From: JBBRCE01 sp038205115
GTDB taxonomy: Bacteria > Planctomycetota > Planctomycetia > Pirellulales > JBBRCE01
DNA length: 64,000 bases
Assembly (NCBI GenBank): GCA_038205115.1
Contig: JBBRCE010000026.1
Location: 4,614-68,613, forward strand
Direction: 5' to 3'
In this document: piece by piece, positions 1 through 8,769 of the stretch
How the letters are laid out: each line of letters opens with the position of its first letter
Position numbering within the stretch: the first letter of the stretch is position 1
Made by a program: the position numbers and the translations under genes
Notes under the pieces: generated by a model
The model's input: only the letters and a program-made list of their open reading frames with translations
Database searches by the model: none
Told to the model about the DNA's origin: nothing

Positions 1-2
1 TG

Positions 3-935
3 CTCGGGCTCATCATTGTGGCCGTAATGTTGCTGCGCGGCGGTAACTCCGCGCCCGTGGCGGCCGTGGAAAATAAGCTTAAATCCTCTTCGGCCGAAAA
101 GCCGAAAGTTGCGGATTCGTCGTCGAAGCCGGCCACCGCAGGCGCGAAGCCGACGGCGGCCACGCAAAAAATCGCCCCGCTTCCGGCCGTAACCGAGGAA
201 ACACCGAGCACACTGTTCGAGGCAATCGATGCCAACGTCAGCGCTGCCGATATGACCAAGTTGTTGGATGGACCTGCGGCTCAGTTCATCGATGCGCAAG
301 ACCGCAACCGCAATAATCGCACGCCGCTGCGGATGGCGGTCAAGCGGGGACGCGTCGATCTGGTCAAGCTTCTGATCCAACATCGCGCGAACGTGAACCT
401 CGGCGATGAGTGGGGCGAAACACCGTTGATGAGCGCGGCCCAGAGCGGCGATCTAACGATGGTTGCGGCGCTGCTTGAAGCCAAAGCTTCGATCAATGCG
501 CAAACACGTATTTATATCGCCGGCGACGGGCCTGATTCTCAGCCGGAAGGTATCACCGCCTTGGCTTTGGCGGCTTCGCACGGAAAGACCGATGTCGTTA
601 AACTGTTGATCGAAAAAGGCAGTCCAACTGTAGACTTGGGCAACGTCGAAGGCGTCACACCGTTGATGGTGGCTGCGTGGAAGGGCTATCCCGACGTGGT
701 GAAAGAGTTGCTGGCCGCCGGTGCTAATTGCAACTATGCCGATCGCCGCGGCGAAACGGTGCTGATGTTTGCCGTCGACGGCCAAAATCTGCCCGTCGTC
801 GATCTCTTGCTGCGGGCAGGCGCCAAGACCGATGTTTCCGCCCGTAGCGGCGTGAGTGTCAAATCAATGGCGGACGATATCGGCAACGCCGAAATCATCA
901 AGCGATTATCCGAGGGCAACGGCCCCGCGTCGTAA
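3..935 (+). CDS. Ankyrin-repeat protein with N-terminal membrane anchor (5' end outside window)
   Basis: The reading frame is open to the left edge, so the true start lies upstream; a GTG at 18 is internal. The first visible residues (LGLIIVAVMLL) form the end of a hydrophobic helix, which implies a signal anchor. A low-complexity Ala/Lys/Ser/Pro linker of about 50 residues follows, then five to six ankyrin repeats with hallmarks such as TPLRMAVKRGRVDLVKLLI, TPLMSAAQSGDLTMV and TPLMVAAWKGYPDVVKELL. Ankyrin arrays bind other proteins; no catalytic domain is present in the visible part. The probable arrangement is a membrane anchor with a soluble ankyrin domain on one face. hslV follows after about 240 bp on the same strand with no clear link. 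Confidence 0.85.
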   Translation, partial: LGLIIVAVMLLRGGNSAPVAAVENKLKSSSAEKPKVADSSSKPATAGAKPTAATQKIAPLPAVTEETPSTLFEAIDANVSAADMTKLLDGPAAQFIDAQDRNRNNRTPLRMAVKRGRVDLVKLLIQHRANVNLGDEWGETPLMSAAQSGDLTMVAALLEAKASINAQTRIYIAGDGPDSQPEGITALALAASHGKTDVVKLLIEKGSPTVDLGNVEGVTPLMVAAWKGYPDVVKELLAAGANCNYADRRGETVLMFAVDGQNLPVVDLLLRAGAKTDVSARSGVSVKSMADDIGNAEIIKRLSEGNGPAS

Positions 936-1176
936 ATCCCCGCCGTTGCAACGTTATTCTCGCCGGATAAAATGCTGAATCGCGTCGTCAACCGCTCGGC
1001 CGTTCACTTCCGGCTGCAGGCTCGCCGCGCGACGCTATGGAGTCTGGTCAAGAGGGGTCGTCGCGGCGTCGAGCGTCGGCGATTGAAGGAGTTGCCCCTT
1101 TCGTCATTGAGCAATTTCCGCGACAATCGGCGGTTTGGACACGGCATGGCAGAAATGCTCCGGGATTTACGTGATT

Positions 1177-1719
1177 ATGAAGACGCGTTCGACGACGATA
1201 CTCAGTGTTCGCCACGGCGGAAAAGTGGCGATCGGCGGTGATGGCCAGGTGACCATGGGCAGCGCCGTGATGAAGGCCGACGCCATGAAGATCCGCCGAC
1301 TGGCCGATGGCAAAGTGCTGACCGGATTTGCCGGCAGCGCGGCGGACGCATTCGCCTTACTGGAGCGATTCGAGGCCAAGCTGAAAGACTATCCGTCGAA
1401 CGTTCCGCGTGCGGCCACCGAACTGGCTAAAGATTGGCGAACGGATCGCGCGCTGCGAAGGCTGGAAGCCTTGTTGGCGGTTGTCGACGCGCGATCGACG
1501 CTGCTCATTTCCGGAACTGGCGATGTGATCCAGCCCACGGATGGCGTTTTGGGCATTGGATCGGGCGGTAGTTTTGCGGTGGCCGCCGCCCGCGCGTTGA
1601 TTGCGCACTCGTCGCTCTCGGCGGCTGAAATTGTTCGCAAGTCGCTGGAAATTGCGGCTGGCATTTGCATTTACACCAATACCAACATCGTTGTCGAGGA
1701 GTTATCGTGCCTGAGTTAA
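1177..1719 (+). CDS. hslV: ATP-dependent protease proteolytic subunit HslV
   Basis: HslV is the threonine protease ring of the cytoplasmic HslUV (ClpYQ) machine, which degrades unfolded or regulatory proteins fed by HslU. I place the start at ATG 1177, giving 180 residues beginning MKTRSTTILSV. The family's catalytic Thr1 is then Thr6, exposed by removal of a five-residue propeptide. In mature numbering Asp17 (GGDG) and Lys33 (AMKIRR) match active-site positions, and GIGSGG supplies the serine-glycine loop. AKDWRTDR and the ICIYTN tail are diagnostic. An upstream in-frame ATG at 1135 would add residues unlike the family. The stop overlaps the hslU start by 13 bp, indicating translational coupling. 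Confidence 0.97.
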   Translation: MKTRSTTILSVRHGGKVAIGGDGQVTMGSAVMKADAMKIRRLADGKVLTGFAGSAADAFALLERFEAKLKDYPSNVPRAATELAKDWRTDRALRRLEALLAVVDARSTLLISGTGDVIQPTDGVLGIGSGGSFAVAAARALIAHSSLSAAEIVRKSLEIAAGICIYTNTNIVVEELSCLS

Positions 1720-3041
1720 CTCCGCGCGAAATCGTGGCCGAATTGGATCGTCATATCATCGGCCAGAAGGCGGCCAAGCGCGCGGTGGCCATTGCGGTCC
1801 GCAATCGCTGGCGTCGGCAAAATTTGCCCGAAGAAATGCGTCGCGATGTGGCGCCCAAAAATATTTTGATGATTGGTCCTACGGGCGTAGGCAAAACGGA
1901 AATCGCCCGGCGTCTGGCGCGACTGACCAACGCACCCTTCATCAAGGTCGAAGCCACCAAGTATACGGAAGTGGGCTACTACGGCCGTGACGTCGAAAGC
2001 ATGGTTCGCGAACTGGTCGAAAATGCTATTACGCTAGTACAGGCCAACGAACGCAAAACGGTAGAGCCTGACGCACACCGCCGCGTGGAAGAGCGATTGC
2101 TCGACATGCTCGCGCCGCCGCCCGTGGCTTACGACGCCGCCATCGAAAGCGCAAACGCGCCCGATCGCCACGAGCGTACTCGCGAAAAAATGCGATCCAT
2201 GCTGCACACCGGCGAATTGGATTCTCGCAAGGTCGAGATGAACATCGAGCAAAAATCCACGCCCATGATGTTTACGGGCATAGGCTTGGAGCAGATGGAC
2301 GTCGATCTGCAAGGCATGTTCGAGAAGATTATGCCCAAGAACAGTGTGCGCCGGGAATTGACCGTGGCCGAAGCGCGTAAGCTGATGTTCGAACAAGAGT
2401 GCGAGGCGCTGATCAACCAGGAAAAAGTCCACGCCGCCGCCATCGATCTGGCCGAAAATCTCGGCATCATCTTTTTAGATGAGATCGATAAGATCGTCGC
2501 CAGCGACGGCAAAGGCGCCGATGTCTCGCGGCAGGGTGTACAGCGCGATCTACTGCCAATTGTCGAAGGCACAACCGTGCAAACCAAGTACGGTTACGTG
2601 AAGACCGACCACGTGTTGTTCGTGGCCGCCGGCGCGTTTCATCGCGCCAAGCCCAGCGAACTGATGCCGGAACTACAAGGGCGCTTTCCCATTCGTGTCG
2701 AACTGCAGGATCTGACGCAAGACGATTTTGTTCGCATCCTGACCGAGCCAAAAAGCGCGCTTACCAAGCAATACACCGCGCTGCTCGGCACCGAAGGCGT
2801 GCAGTTGGATTTCACCGAAGATGCGATTGCCTCGCTGGCGTCGTATGCGTTTCGGGTCAATCAGACCACTCAAAACATTGGCGCTCGGCGGTTGTATACC
2901 ATTATGGAACGACTGGTCGAAGAAATCAGCTTCGAAGCGCCGGACATGAAAATGGGGCGGGTGGAAGTCAACGCGGCGTATGTAAATCAGCGGCTGGAAG
3001 AACTGAGCCAGGATGAAGACCTGAGCAAGTTCATCTTGTAA
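1707..3041 (+). CDS. hslU: ATP-dependent protease ATPase subunit HslU
   Basis: HslU is the hexameric AAA+ unfoldase of HslUV. I chose GTG 1707 because GAGGAG lies five bases upstream (1696-1701) and the protein then begins VPELTPREIV as in the family; it is 444 residues. Walker A is GPTGVGKT at residues 57-64, Walker B is IIFLDEID near 254-261, the arginine-finger region is ELQGRFPIRVEL, sensor 2 is GARRL, and the C-terminus EDLSKFIL is the peptide that inserts into HslV pockets. The I domain lies between the Walker motifs. The pore loop reads GYYG, where the E. coli enzyme, as I recall it, has GYVG. It follows hslV with overlap, so the pair is one operon. Confidence 0.98.
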   Translation: MPELTPREIVAELDRHIIGQKAAKRAVAIAVRNRWRRQNLPEEMRRDVAPKNILMIGPTGVGKTEIARRLARLTNAPFIKVEATKYTEVGYYGRDVESMVRELVENAITLVQANERKTVEPDAHRRVEERLLDMLAPPPVAYDAAIESANAPDRHERTREKMRSMLHTGELDSRKVEMNIEQKSTPMMFTGIGLEQMDVDLQGMFEKIMPKNSVRRELTVAEARKLMFEQECEALINQEKVHAAAIDLAENLGIIFLDEIDKIVASDGKGADVSRQGVQRDLLPIVEGTTVQTKYGYVKTDHVLFVAAGAFHRAKPSELMPELQGRFPIRVELQDLTQDDFVRILTEPKSALTKQYTALLGTEGVQLDFTEDAIASLASYAFRVNQTTQNIGARRLYTIMERLVEEISFEAPDMKMGRVEVNAAYVNQRLEELSQDEDLSKFIL

Positions 3042-3068
3042 AGTTTGCGTGTTGCGATCTGCGGCGGG

Positions 3069-3521
3069 TTAGCGATAGGCGTCGATATATTGAAACCTGC
3101 CGCCGCGTTTGAGGATTTTTACGCCTTCAGCGTCAAATTCAATCACACAATCGCGCTCGTGGATATTCACGCTTACTCCCTTAGCGTGTAAAAGTTCCAC
3201 CGCTTCCTTTTCCGTCTCCAGCGAAAGACCTTCCGGCCGGCTTCTCTGGCTGCGCACGATAAACGTAACCTTGTCGAACGTGGCAGCCGCGCCATCGATT
3301 TTCAAGCGAAAGATGCCGCGCGACGTCTCCAGCACAACCGTGCATTGCTTGCCATCGTCGGATACTTTCTGCGAAACGATCGTCACTGGCATCGCGTCGC
3401 CCGGATTTTTGCCAACGAGGTCGGCGGCAACCGCTCGGCCGCCAAGCAATAGCGTTAACAATGCGGCCACAATCAGCAACCGGGTTCGGTAGGCGATCGC
3501 ACGGAGTTTAACAGTGTTCAC
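3069..3521 (-). CDS. Small secreted protein of unknown function
   Basis: No family was recognised. From GTG 3521 the product is 150 residues with a Sec signal peptide: a basic start (KLRAIAYRTR), a hydrophobic core (LLIVAALLTLLLGG) and a cleavage-like RAVAAD. The mature part of about 115 residues alternates charged and beta-prone segments (VVLETSRGIFRLKIDG, KVTFIVRSQ) and ends in a basic GGRFQYIDAYR tail. A longer reading from 3698 is possible, but its extra 59 residues look non-coding. It is convergent with hslU (27 bp between stops) and divergent from the secreted gene at 3702. Whether it is anchored is not visible. Confidence 0.65.
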   Translation of the reverse strand: MNTVKLRAIAYRTRLLIVAALLTLLLGGRAVAADLVGKNPGDAMPVTIVSQKVSDDGKQCTVVLETSRGIFRLKIDGAAATFDKVTFIVRSQRSRPEGLSLETEKEAVELLHAKGVSVNIHERDCVIEFDAEGVKILKRGGRFQYIDAYR

Positions 3522-3701
3522 ATGCGTCTCGGCAGTTGTTGGGCGGAGTGAAAAGCGTATGCCTATCGTAGCAAATCCAACGTCTTCGAAGCGATCAGCC
3601 GCCTTAACCGCTTGCTTGCTAACCGCAAAGTGAAGGCGTAGCATGAGACACGACGCACGCTCAATTTTACACCTCCTGCCCTCCACCGCCGAGTCCATCC
3701 G

Positions 3702-4451
3702 ATGAAAGTCTGCGTTTTCGCCGTTGCTGCCGCATTGTCGTTGGGGCCTGTTTTACACGCCGCCGATCTGCCAAAGGTTCCGGAGAAGTCGCTGGCCGTG
3801 AAAAAGGAACTGTTGTTTTCGGACGACTTCGAATCCGCGGAGCCCGCCAAGCCGTGGCATAAAGTCGTGCCGACTTTCACTTTTGAAAAAGGCCTGCTCA
3901 AGGGCACGCAGACGCGTGATAAAGAGGTGCCTGCAGCCGATGGCAAACCGGCCAGCACCGCACATGCAGCGGTTCAGGGCTTGGACGTTCCGACAAAGAA
4001 TTGCGTAGTTGAGGTCAAGATTCGATTCGAAGGCGCTTCGATGATCGATGTCGAATTCGACGACCGCCAATATCAAGGCTCGCATTACGGCCATATCTGC
4101 CGAGCGCAGGCGAAACTGACCGGCGTGACGATGATTGACGAGCGCGACGGCTCGATGAAAAACGAAATCTACGCAATGAAAGACCCGGCGAAAAAAGCCG
4201 AACGCGCGAAACTGCTCGTTGGCAAAAGCGTCACTTACCCAGCAAAACTCGAAGCCGCAAAATGGTACACGATGGTGGTCGAGGTTGTTGGCGACGAGAT
4301 GCGCGTGACCATTGACGGAAAGCCGGCCGGCTATTTGAAATCGTCGGGCATCAGTCACGAAACAAAAAGCAAGATCGAGTTGGGCGTGGCTGGCAAGGAC
4401 GGACTGTTCGATGATATCAAAGTCTGGAATGCCGAACCGGCCAAAAACTGA
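3702..4451 (+). CDS. Secreted DUF1080/LamG-like jelly-roll protein
   Basis: The product is 249 residues with an N-terminal signal peptide ending near VLHAAD. The body resembles the concanavalin-like (DUF1080, 3-keto-disaccharide hydrolase-like) sandwich that planctomycetes carry in many copies: LLFSDDFESAEPAKPW near the start, VEVKIRFEGAS in the middle, KWYTMVVEVVGDEMRVTIDG and a final DGLFDDIKVWN strand. That fold commonly binds or processes carbohydrate outside the cytoplasm. No catalytic residues can be assigned by eye. It starts divergently from the gene ending at 3069 and is followed by a gntP relic and a terminator. The fold assignment is fairly safe; the function is not. Confidence 0.75.
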   Translation: MKVCVFAVAAALSLGPVLHAADLPKVPEKSLAVKKELLFSDDFESAEPAKPWHKVVPTFTFEKGLLKGTQTRDKEVPAADGKPASTAHAAVQGLDVPTKNCVVEVKIRFEGASMIDVEFDDRQYQGSHYGHICRAQAKLTGVTMIDERDGSMKNEIYAMKDPAKKAERAKLLVGKSVTYPAKLEAAKWYTMVVEVVGDEMRVTIDGKPAGYLKSSGISHETKSKIELGVAGKDGLFDDIKVWNAEPAKN

Positions 4452-4487
4452 TCGGTGCCCGCAGTGCGTGAATGCTCAATTCGGCAG

Positions 4488-4730
4488 CTACCAGAACCGC
4501 GCCAACAATAAGATCAGCAGCAGCCAGATCATCGACCCGGCGCTCTCCAACGCTGTCCAGGTTTTGAGCGTCTGTGTGACGCTCATTCCGAGAACCTCCT
4601 TCACCAGCCAAAAACCGCCATCGTTGACGTGCGATAGAACCAGCGAGCCAGATCCCATCGCCAGCACAAACCATTCGGGGCGCACACCCGAGGTCGCCAC
4701 CAGCGGCAGGACATTGATCGGGCAAGTCCA
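4488..4730 (-). pseudogene. 3' relic of a GntP-family gluconate permease
   Basis: About 80 codons on the minus strand closely match the C-terminal end of GntP gluconate:proton symporters: INVLPLVATSGVRPEW, VLAMGSGSLVLSHVNDGGFW, LVKEVLGMSVTQTLKTWT, then a final hydrophobic helix. GntP proteins normally have roughly 440-450 residues, so about 80 percent of the gene is missing. Upstream (4731 onward) the frame becomes unrelated, with no membrane segments. The frame is still open and the natural C-terminus is intact, so this is a recent or well-preserved deletion remnant rather than a functional small protein. Confidence 0.85.
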
Positions 4731-4808
4731 GCTTGCGGTTTGCCGTTCTGGTTGAAAAACAGAAGTCGGCAATTATTATGGAATCGGTGGGAGCAATTCC
4801 ACTGAATG

Positions 4809-4847
4809 CCCTTCGCAGGTTTCTGCCCCACCTGCGGAGGGTTTTTT
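4809..4847 (+). terminator. Rho-independent terminator
   Basis: CCCTTCGCAGGT (4809-4820) pairs with ACCTGCGGAGGG (4830-4841), twelve pairs including one G-U, across a nine-base loop and followed by six T residues. The T run is on the plus strand, so it would stop rightward transcripts coming from the gene ending at 4451 across the gntP relic. Confidence 0.8.
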
Positions 4848-4969
4848 AATGGATGGCCACGCTCGGCGGCGGCGGCGCACGCCGTCAGGCGCAGCAGAAG
4901 TCGTTTGCGACAGACGGTGCTGCGCTTACGCAAACGATTGTCAACTCGCGCTTATGCGAATCAGGCGGA

Positions 4970-5158
4970 CTAACGTTCTTCGAGTTTCCAGGCGTCGATG
5001 ATGACTTCGCAGCCGGTCGTCATATTACGGAGTTTTTCCGCAATCATGGCTTTTTCAGATACGCTGGCCTTCTTAAGTTTTGCTTCAAAATGTGCCAGTT
5101 TTTTACGACGATGCCGACGACGCTTGATTTCCTTGTGCCGTTCGCTGATTCCACCCAC
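4970..5158 (-). CDS. Small basic protein, DUF6800-like
   Basis: A 62-residue protein starts at GTG 5158, preceded by AAGGAG seven bases upstream, one of the best Shine-Dalgarno sites in the window. The sequence begins VGGISERHKEIKRRRHRRKK, then a predicted helix (LAHFEAKLKKASVSEKAMI) and ends AWKLEER. This layout matches the small planctomycete family I know as DUF6800 (name from memory). The very basic N-terminal half suggests nucleic-acid or ribosome binding, which is inference. An alternative longer reading from 5293 adds residues that look non-coding. It is divergent from vgrG. Confidence 0.8.
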   Translation of the reverse strand: MGGISERHKEIKRRRHRRKKLAHFEAKLKKASVSEKAMIAEKLRNMTTGCEVIIDAWKLEER

Positions 5159-5534
5159 GCCAATTCTCCTTGTGAACCGATAAGCTGCCGCGCAAAACTG
5201 ACCGGCACGATGCCGCCCGAGGGGCTTGGCACACGGATCGCCTGCGCCGCCGGTGCGCGTTTCCTGCCACACTTTTAACCGCCGTCCGGCCAACCGTCAA
5301 CCGCAAGCCTCGAAAAGTCGCCGTCGCGTGGCTCAGACGATCGCGGAGTCTTTGCGTAGTCAGCGCATTCGGCCCGTCCGCCGGCATCTGCTGCGACAAC
5401 CATTACGATTACCGCAAACAACTTGTCGGTTTTCTTGCTTGGCTCGTTGTGTCGCACGTGAATCCAGGGCAAAATGCTAATCGCCCAGACTCGCTGCCGT
5501 GCGCGGTACGAGGCGAATTGTCCCGGAGAACTCG
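5159..5534. other. Intergenic region between divergent DUF6800-like gene and vgrG
   Basis: About 375 bp with no convincing gene. It must hold the promoters of the small minus-strand gene and of vgrG. The only clear signals are the two ribosome sites, at 5165-5171 for the minus gene and GGAG at 5525-5528 for vgrG. Confidence 0.6.
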
Positions 5535-7760
5535 ATGGCTATCACGCAAGAAAACCGCCCCATCGCAATCACAACGCCGCTGGGCGACGATCAACTGCTG
5601 CTGGAACGTTTTACGGGCCGCGAGGCGGTTTCACGCCCGTTCACGTACGAAGCCGTAGTGCTCGCGCAACCGGATTTCGTGGTGGCTTACGATCAGTTGC
5701 TCGGGCAAAAAGTGTCCATTCGCTTGAACAACAGCGACGGCGATCCCCGCTACTTCGCGGGAATCGTCAACCGGATCAGCCAGGGAATGCAAGTTCGATC
5801 GGCCGATACCGGCGACGTGTTTTTGCGGTATTATTTGCAGATCGTGCCCGAGTTTTTGCTGCTCAACAATATTGCCCAGAGTCGGATTTTTCAGAACAAA
5901 ACCGTCAAAGAGATTTTGACGACGGTGCTGACCGGTATCGACAGCAATATGACGTTCGCCAAAGACTTCGACGCGCGCAACTATTGCGTGCAATATCGCG
6001 AGACGGATTACCAATTTGCCTGTCGACTCATGGAAGAAGAAGGCATCCGGTATTACTTCGAACATACTTCCAGCGGCCATAAGCTGCAGATCACCGACAA
6101 AACCACGACGTTCTCCGATCTGCCCGGCGGGGCCAGTATTTCGTTTAACGATTTTACCGGGCTGCGCGATCAGCGCACGCATGAAGACCGGATTTACGGT
6201 TGGCAAAAAACGCAGGAAATGCGTTCCGGAAAATTCACGCTCCGCGATCATTACTTTCAGGATCCCGATAAAACGCTGGAAGCTTCCGCCACCGTGCTCA
6301 GCAGCGTGGCGGTCGGCACCATCACGCACAAACTGGCGGCCGGCGGTAACGACAAGCACGAAATTTACGACTTTCCGGGCGGCTACGTGCGTCGCTACGA
6401 CGGCATCGACCGTGGCGGGGCAACGCAAACTGCCGCCGTGGAAACCGATAGCGAACGAACGGTGAAAGTTCGCATGGAACAAGAGACGGCCTCGGCTCTG
6501 TCGATTTCGGCCGAGAGTAATGTGCGGCGGATGGCACCAGGATTTAAATTCAGCCTCATCAATCACTTCGACGCCAATGGTAGCTACCAAGTGACCGAAG
6601 TCGATTTTGGAGCCAGTATCGAAGGCAGTTACACCACCACGGAAACCGTGCCGCTGAAATACCAAAATCGCTTTGGTTGCGTGCCCGCGGCCTTACCGTA
6701 TCGGCCTTCGCGCGTCACACGTCGGCCGACGGTCGCCGGCGCGCAGACCGCGGTTGTCGTGGGCGACACAAGTACGTCGGAAATTTTCAGCGACAAATTT
6801 GGCCGCGTCAAAGTGCAATTCTTCTGGGATCGAGACGGCAAAAAGGATCTCGATAGCTCTTGCTGGCTGCGCGTTGCCCAACCGTGGGCCGGCAAGGGCT
6901 GGGGAGCCATCTTTTTGCCGCGAGTGGGTCACGAAGTGCTGGTGGATTTCTTGGAAGGCGATCCCGACCAGCCAATCATCGTCGGCAGCGTTTATAACGC
7001 CGATCAGACCGTGCCCTACGAGCTGCCGGCGAATCAGACCCGCAGCACCATCAAAACCCGCAGTAGCGAAAAAGGCACGGCCGAGAACTTCAATGAAATT
7101 CGTTTCGAAGACCTCAAAGACAAAGAAGAAATCTACTTTCACGCCGAACGTGATTTTAACCGCGTCGTCGAAAACAATGACACCTTGAAAGTTGGTTTCG
7201 ATAAGAAAGACAAGGGCGATCAGACGATCGAAATTTATAATGATCGCACCGAACGCGTCCAAGAAGGTAACGAAAAAGTCACCATCGAAAAAGGCAACCG
7301 CACCGTCACGGTCAGCAAAGGCAACGACCTGCACGAAGTCAGCACCGGCGATCGCACGGTCAAAGTCGTCAAAGGCAACGATCTGGTCGAGGTCAGCACG
7401 GGCAATCGTACGTTGACCGTGAGCACTGGCAACCGCACGGTCACCGTCAGCAAGGGCAACGACTCGCACGAAGTTTCGGCCGGTAGCTTGGCCGTCAAGG
7501 TGACGGCCGGCGATGCCAAGCACGACATCACCGCCGGCACGTTCAGTGTCGAGGCGGGCACAGCCATTGAACTCAAAGTTGGCGCTAACTCGATCAAGAT
7601 CGAACAATCCGGCATCACCATCAATGCCACTCAAATTACGTTGCAGGGCAAGATCATCGGGGTGACGGCCGACGCCAAGCTCGACCTGGCCGGAAAAATG
7701 ACCAGCGTTAACGGCGATGGCATGCTAATCCTCAAGGGCGGCCTGGTCAAAATCAATTAG
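5535..7760 (+). CDS. vgrG: Type VI secretion tip protein VgrG
   Basis: VgrG trimers form the spike of type VI (or related contractile) secretion systems. I start at ATG 5535 (GGAG six bases upstream), giving 741 residues. The N-terminal gp27-like part begins ITTPLGDDQLLLERFTGRE and contains YRETDYQFACRLMEEEGIRY, the hallmark of the family. The gp5-like OB fold follows at about 418-500 (SDKFGRVKVQFFWDRDGK, then PRVGHEVLVDFLEGDPDQP and VGSVYN). From about 569 to 655 an array of short repeats of the type GNRTVTVSKGND builds the beta-helical needle. There is no C-terminal effector domain. It heads a three-gene unit with the FHA protein and Ala-rich protein; no sheath, tube or baseplate genes are in the window. 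Confidence 0.95.
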   Translation: MAITQENRPIAITTPLGDDQLLLERFTGREAVSRPFTYEAVVLAQPDFVVAYDQLLGQKVSIRLNNSDGDPRYFAGIVNRISQGMQVRSADTGDVFLRYYLQIVPEFLLLNNIAQSRIFQNKTVKEILTTVLTGIDSNMTFAKDFDARNYCVQYRETDYQFACRLMEEEGIRYYFEHTSSGHKLQITDKTTTFSDLPGGASISFNDFTGLRDQRTHEDRIYGWQKTQEMRSGKFTLRDHYFQDPDKTLEASATVLSSVAVGTITHKLAAGGNDKHEIYDFPGGYVRRYDGIDRGGATQTAAVETDSERTVKVRMEQETASALSISAESNVRRMAPGFKFSLINHFDANGSYQVTEVDFGASIEGSYTTTETVPLKYQNRFGCVPAALPYRPSRVTRRPTVAGAQTAVVVGDTSTSEIFSDKFGRVKVQFFWDRDGKKDLDSSCWLRVAQPWAGKGWGAIFLPRVGHEVLVDFLEGDPDQPIIVGSVYNADQTVPYELPANQTRSTIKTRSSEKGTAENFNEIRFEDLKDKEEIYFHAERDFNRVVENNDTLKVGFDKKDKGDQTIEIYNDRTERVQEGNEKVTIEKGNRTVTVSKGNDLHEVSTGDRTVKVVKGNDLVEVSTGNRTLTVSTGNRTVTVSKGNDSHEVSAGSLAVKVTAGDAKHDITAGTFSVEAGTAIELKVGANSIKIEQSGITINATQITLQGKIIGVTADAKLDLAGKMTSVNGDGMLILKGGLVKIN

Positions 7761-7823
7761 CGCCGCCGCGCACAAGGTCGTTCGCTTCGTTCTCTCCCTA
7801 CTCGTCAATAAACGCTGCAACAC

Positions 7824-8762
7824 ATGGCCGTCATTTTGCAAGTCACCGCGGGACCGCATGCGGGTCGTAAAACCTTTTTGCGGCCGGGACAGGTGATGAA
7901 AGTCGGTCGAACCGAGTGGTCGGATTTTAGCTTGCCACGTGATGCCAAGCTGGCCGAAGTTCATTTTGCACTGGATTGCGGCTACGGAATTTGTCGCATC
8001 CGCAACTTGGATAAAAAGCTAGAAACGCTGGTCAACGATAAGCCCATCAGCGAGGGCGACGTGCGACACGGCGATCGGATTGCCGCCGGTGATTCGGTTT
8101 TTTTGCTGAGTATCGAGGAAGCCGCTTCGATCATTGCGCCGCCATCCAGCGACGAGGCTAAGGCCACACCGAGCGGATTTTTGAGCATCGACGATCCAGT
8201 GCTGGCGAGTGATGTTTGCAAGATCGTGCAATTGGATCCGCCGGCTATCGCAATGCTGCAAACGAAAACCAATATCAAAAAGTTCTTCGACAATTTGGTC
8301 GTCGGCAATCTCACCGCCGATGCAATTCGATTTCTAGCCCACGCACTTTCCAGGCGGCAAGCGGTTTGGTGGTCGTGCCAGTGCGTGCGGTCGGCGATGG
8401 GCGAAAAAATCCTGCCCAAAGATCAAGCCGCGATTCTTGCGGCCGCAGCCTGGGTTGTTGACCCCAACGACGCCACGCGACGCGCAGCAATTGAACCAGC
8501 CGAGGCCACCAATTTCAGCACGCCAGCCGGCTGGTGCGCCGGCGCCGCGTTTTGGAGCGGTGGCAGCATCACGGCGCATGGCATGCCCGTTGTGCTGCCC
8601 AAACCGACGCTCTCCGCCGAAGCCGCGGTGTTGGCCATCGAATTGGCGGCCGTGGTCGATCCAAAGCAAGTTGCCGCGCGCACGCAGGCTTTTTTGAAAA
8701 TTGGGAGCGACGTCGCCGACGGGCTCAACCGCTGGCCAGCGAAGCAGGAGTCGCCGGCATGA
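7824..8762 (+). CDS. FHA-domain protein with DUF6931-like C-terminal domain
   Basis: The 312-residue product begins with an FHA fold (residues about 1-97): GPHAGRKTFLRPGQVMKVGR, then WSDFSLPRDAKLAEVHF, where the usual SRxH phosphothreonine-binding element is replaced by AEVHF, and LVNDKPISEGDVRHGDRI. The central and C-terminal region (about 140-300) has RRQAVWWSCQCVRSAMGEK and AAAWVVDPNDATRRAA, recalling DUF6931-type domains found beside type VI genes (recalled, not searched). FHA proteins regulate or scaffold secretion systems by binding phosphoproteins. It lies 63 bp after vgrG, and its stop is closely followed by the next gene. Role in loading or regulating VgrG is inferred from the neighbours. 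Confidence 0.8.
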   Translation: MAVILQVTAGPHAGRKTFLRPGQVMKVGRTEWSDFSLPRDAKLAEVHFALDCGYGICRIRNLDKKLETLVNDKPISEGDVRHGDRIAAGDSVFLLSIEEAASIIAPPSSDEAKATPSGFLSIDDPVLASDVCKIVQLDPPAIAMLQTKTNIKKFFDNLVVGNLTADAIRFLAHALSRRQAVWWSCQCVRSAMGEKILPKDQAAILAAAAWVVDPNDATRRAAIEPAEATNFSTPAGWCAGAAFWSGGSITAHGMPVVLPKPTLSAEAAVLAIELAAVVDPKQVAARTQAFLKIGSDVADGLNRWPAKQESPA

Positions 8763-8769
8763 GTTGCGT

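Noticed and set aside
1135..1176. Longer start for hslV
   Set aside because: Adds residues unlike the family and moves the catalytic Thr away from its short propeptide.
3522..3698. Upstream extension of the small secreted protein at 3069
   Set aside because: The signal peptide fits a start at 3521, and the extension looks non-coding.
4411..4755. Plus-strand frame opposite the gntP relic
   Set aside because: The minus strand has unmistakable GntP motifs; the plus frame has no pattern.
7240..7500. Direct repeats in vgrG that could suggest a CRISPR or tandem array
   Set aside because: The repeats encode the needle's beta-helix and have no uniform spacers.
5631..7634. Long minus-strand open frames (344 and 313 codons) opposite vgrG
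   Set aside because: They are antisense shadows of vgrG; their translations are rich in His, Phe and Val with no family pattern.
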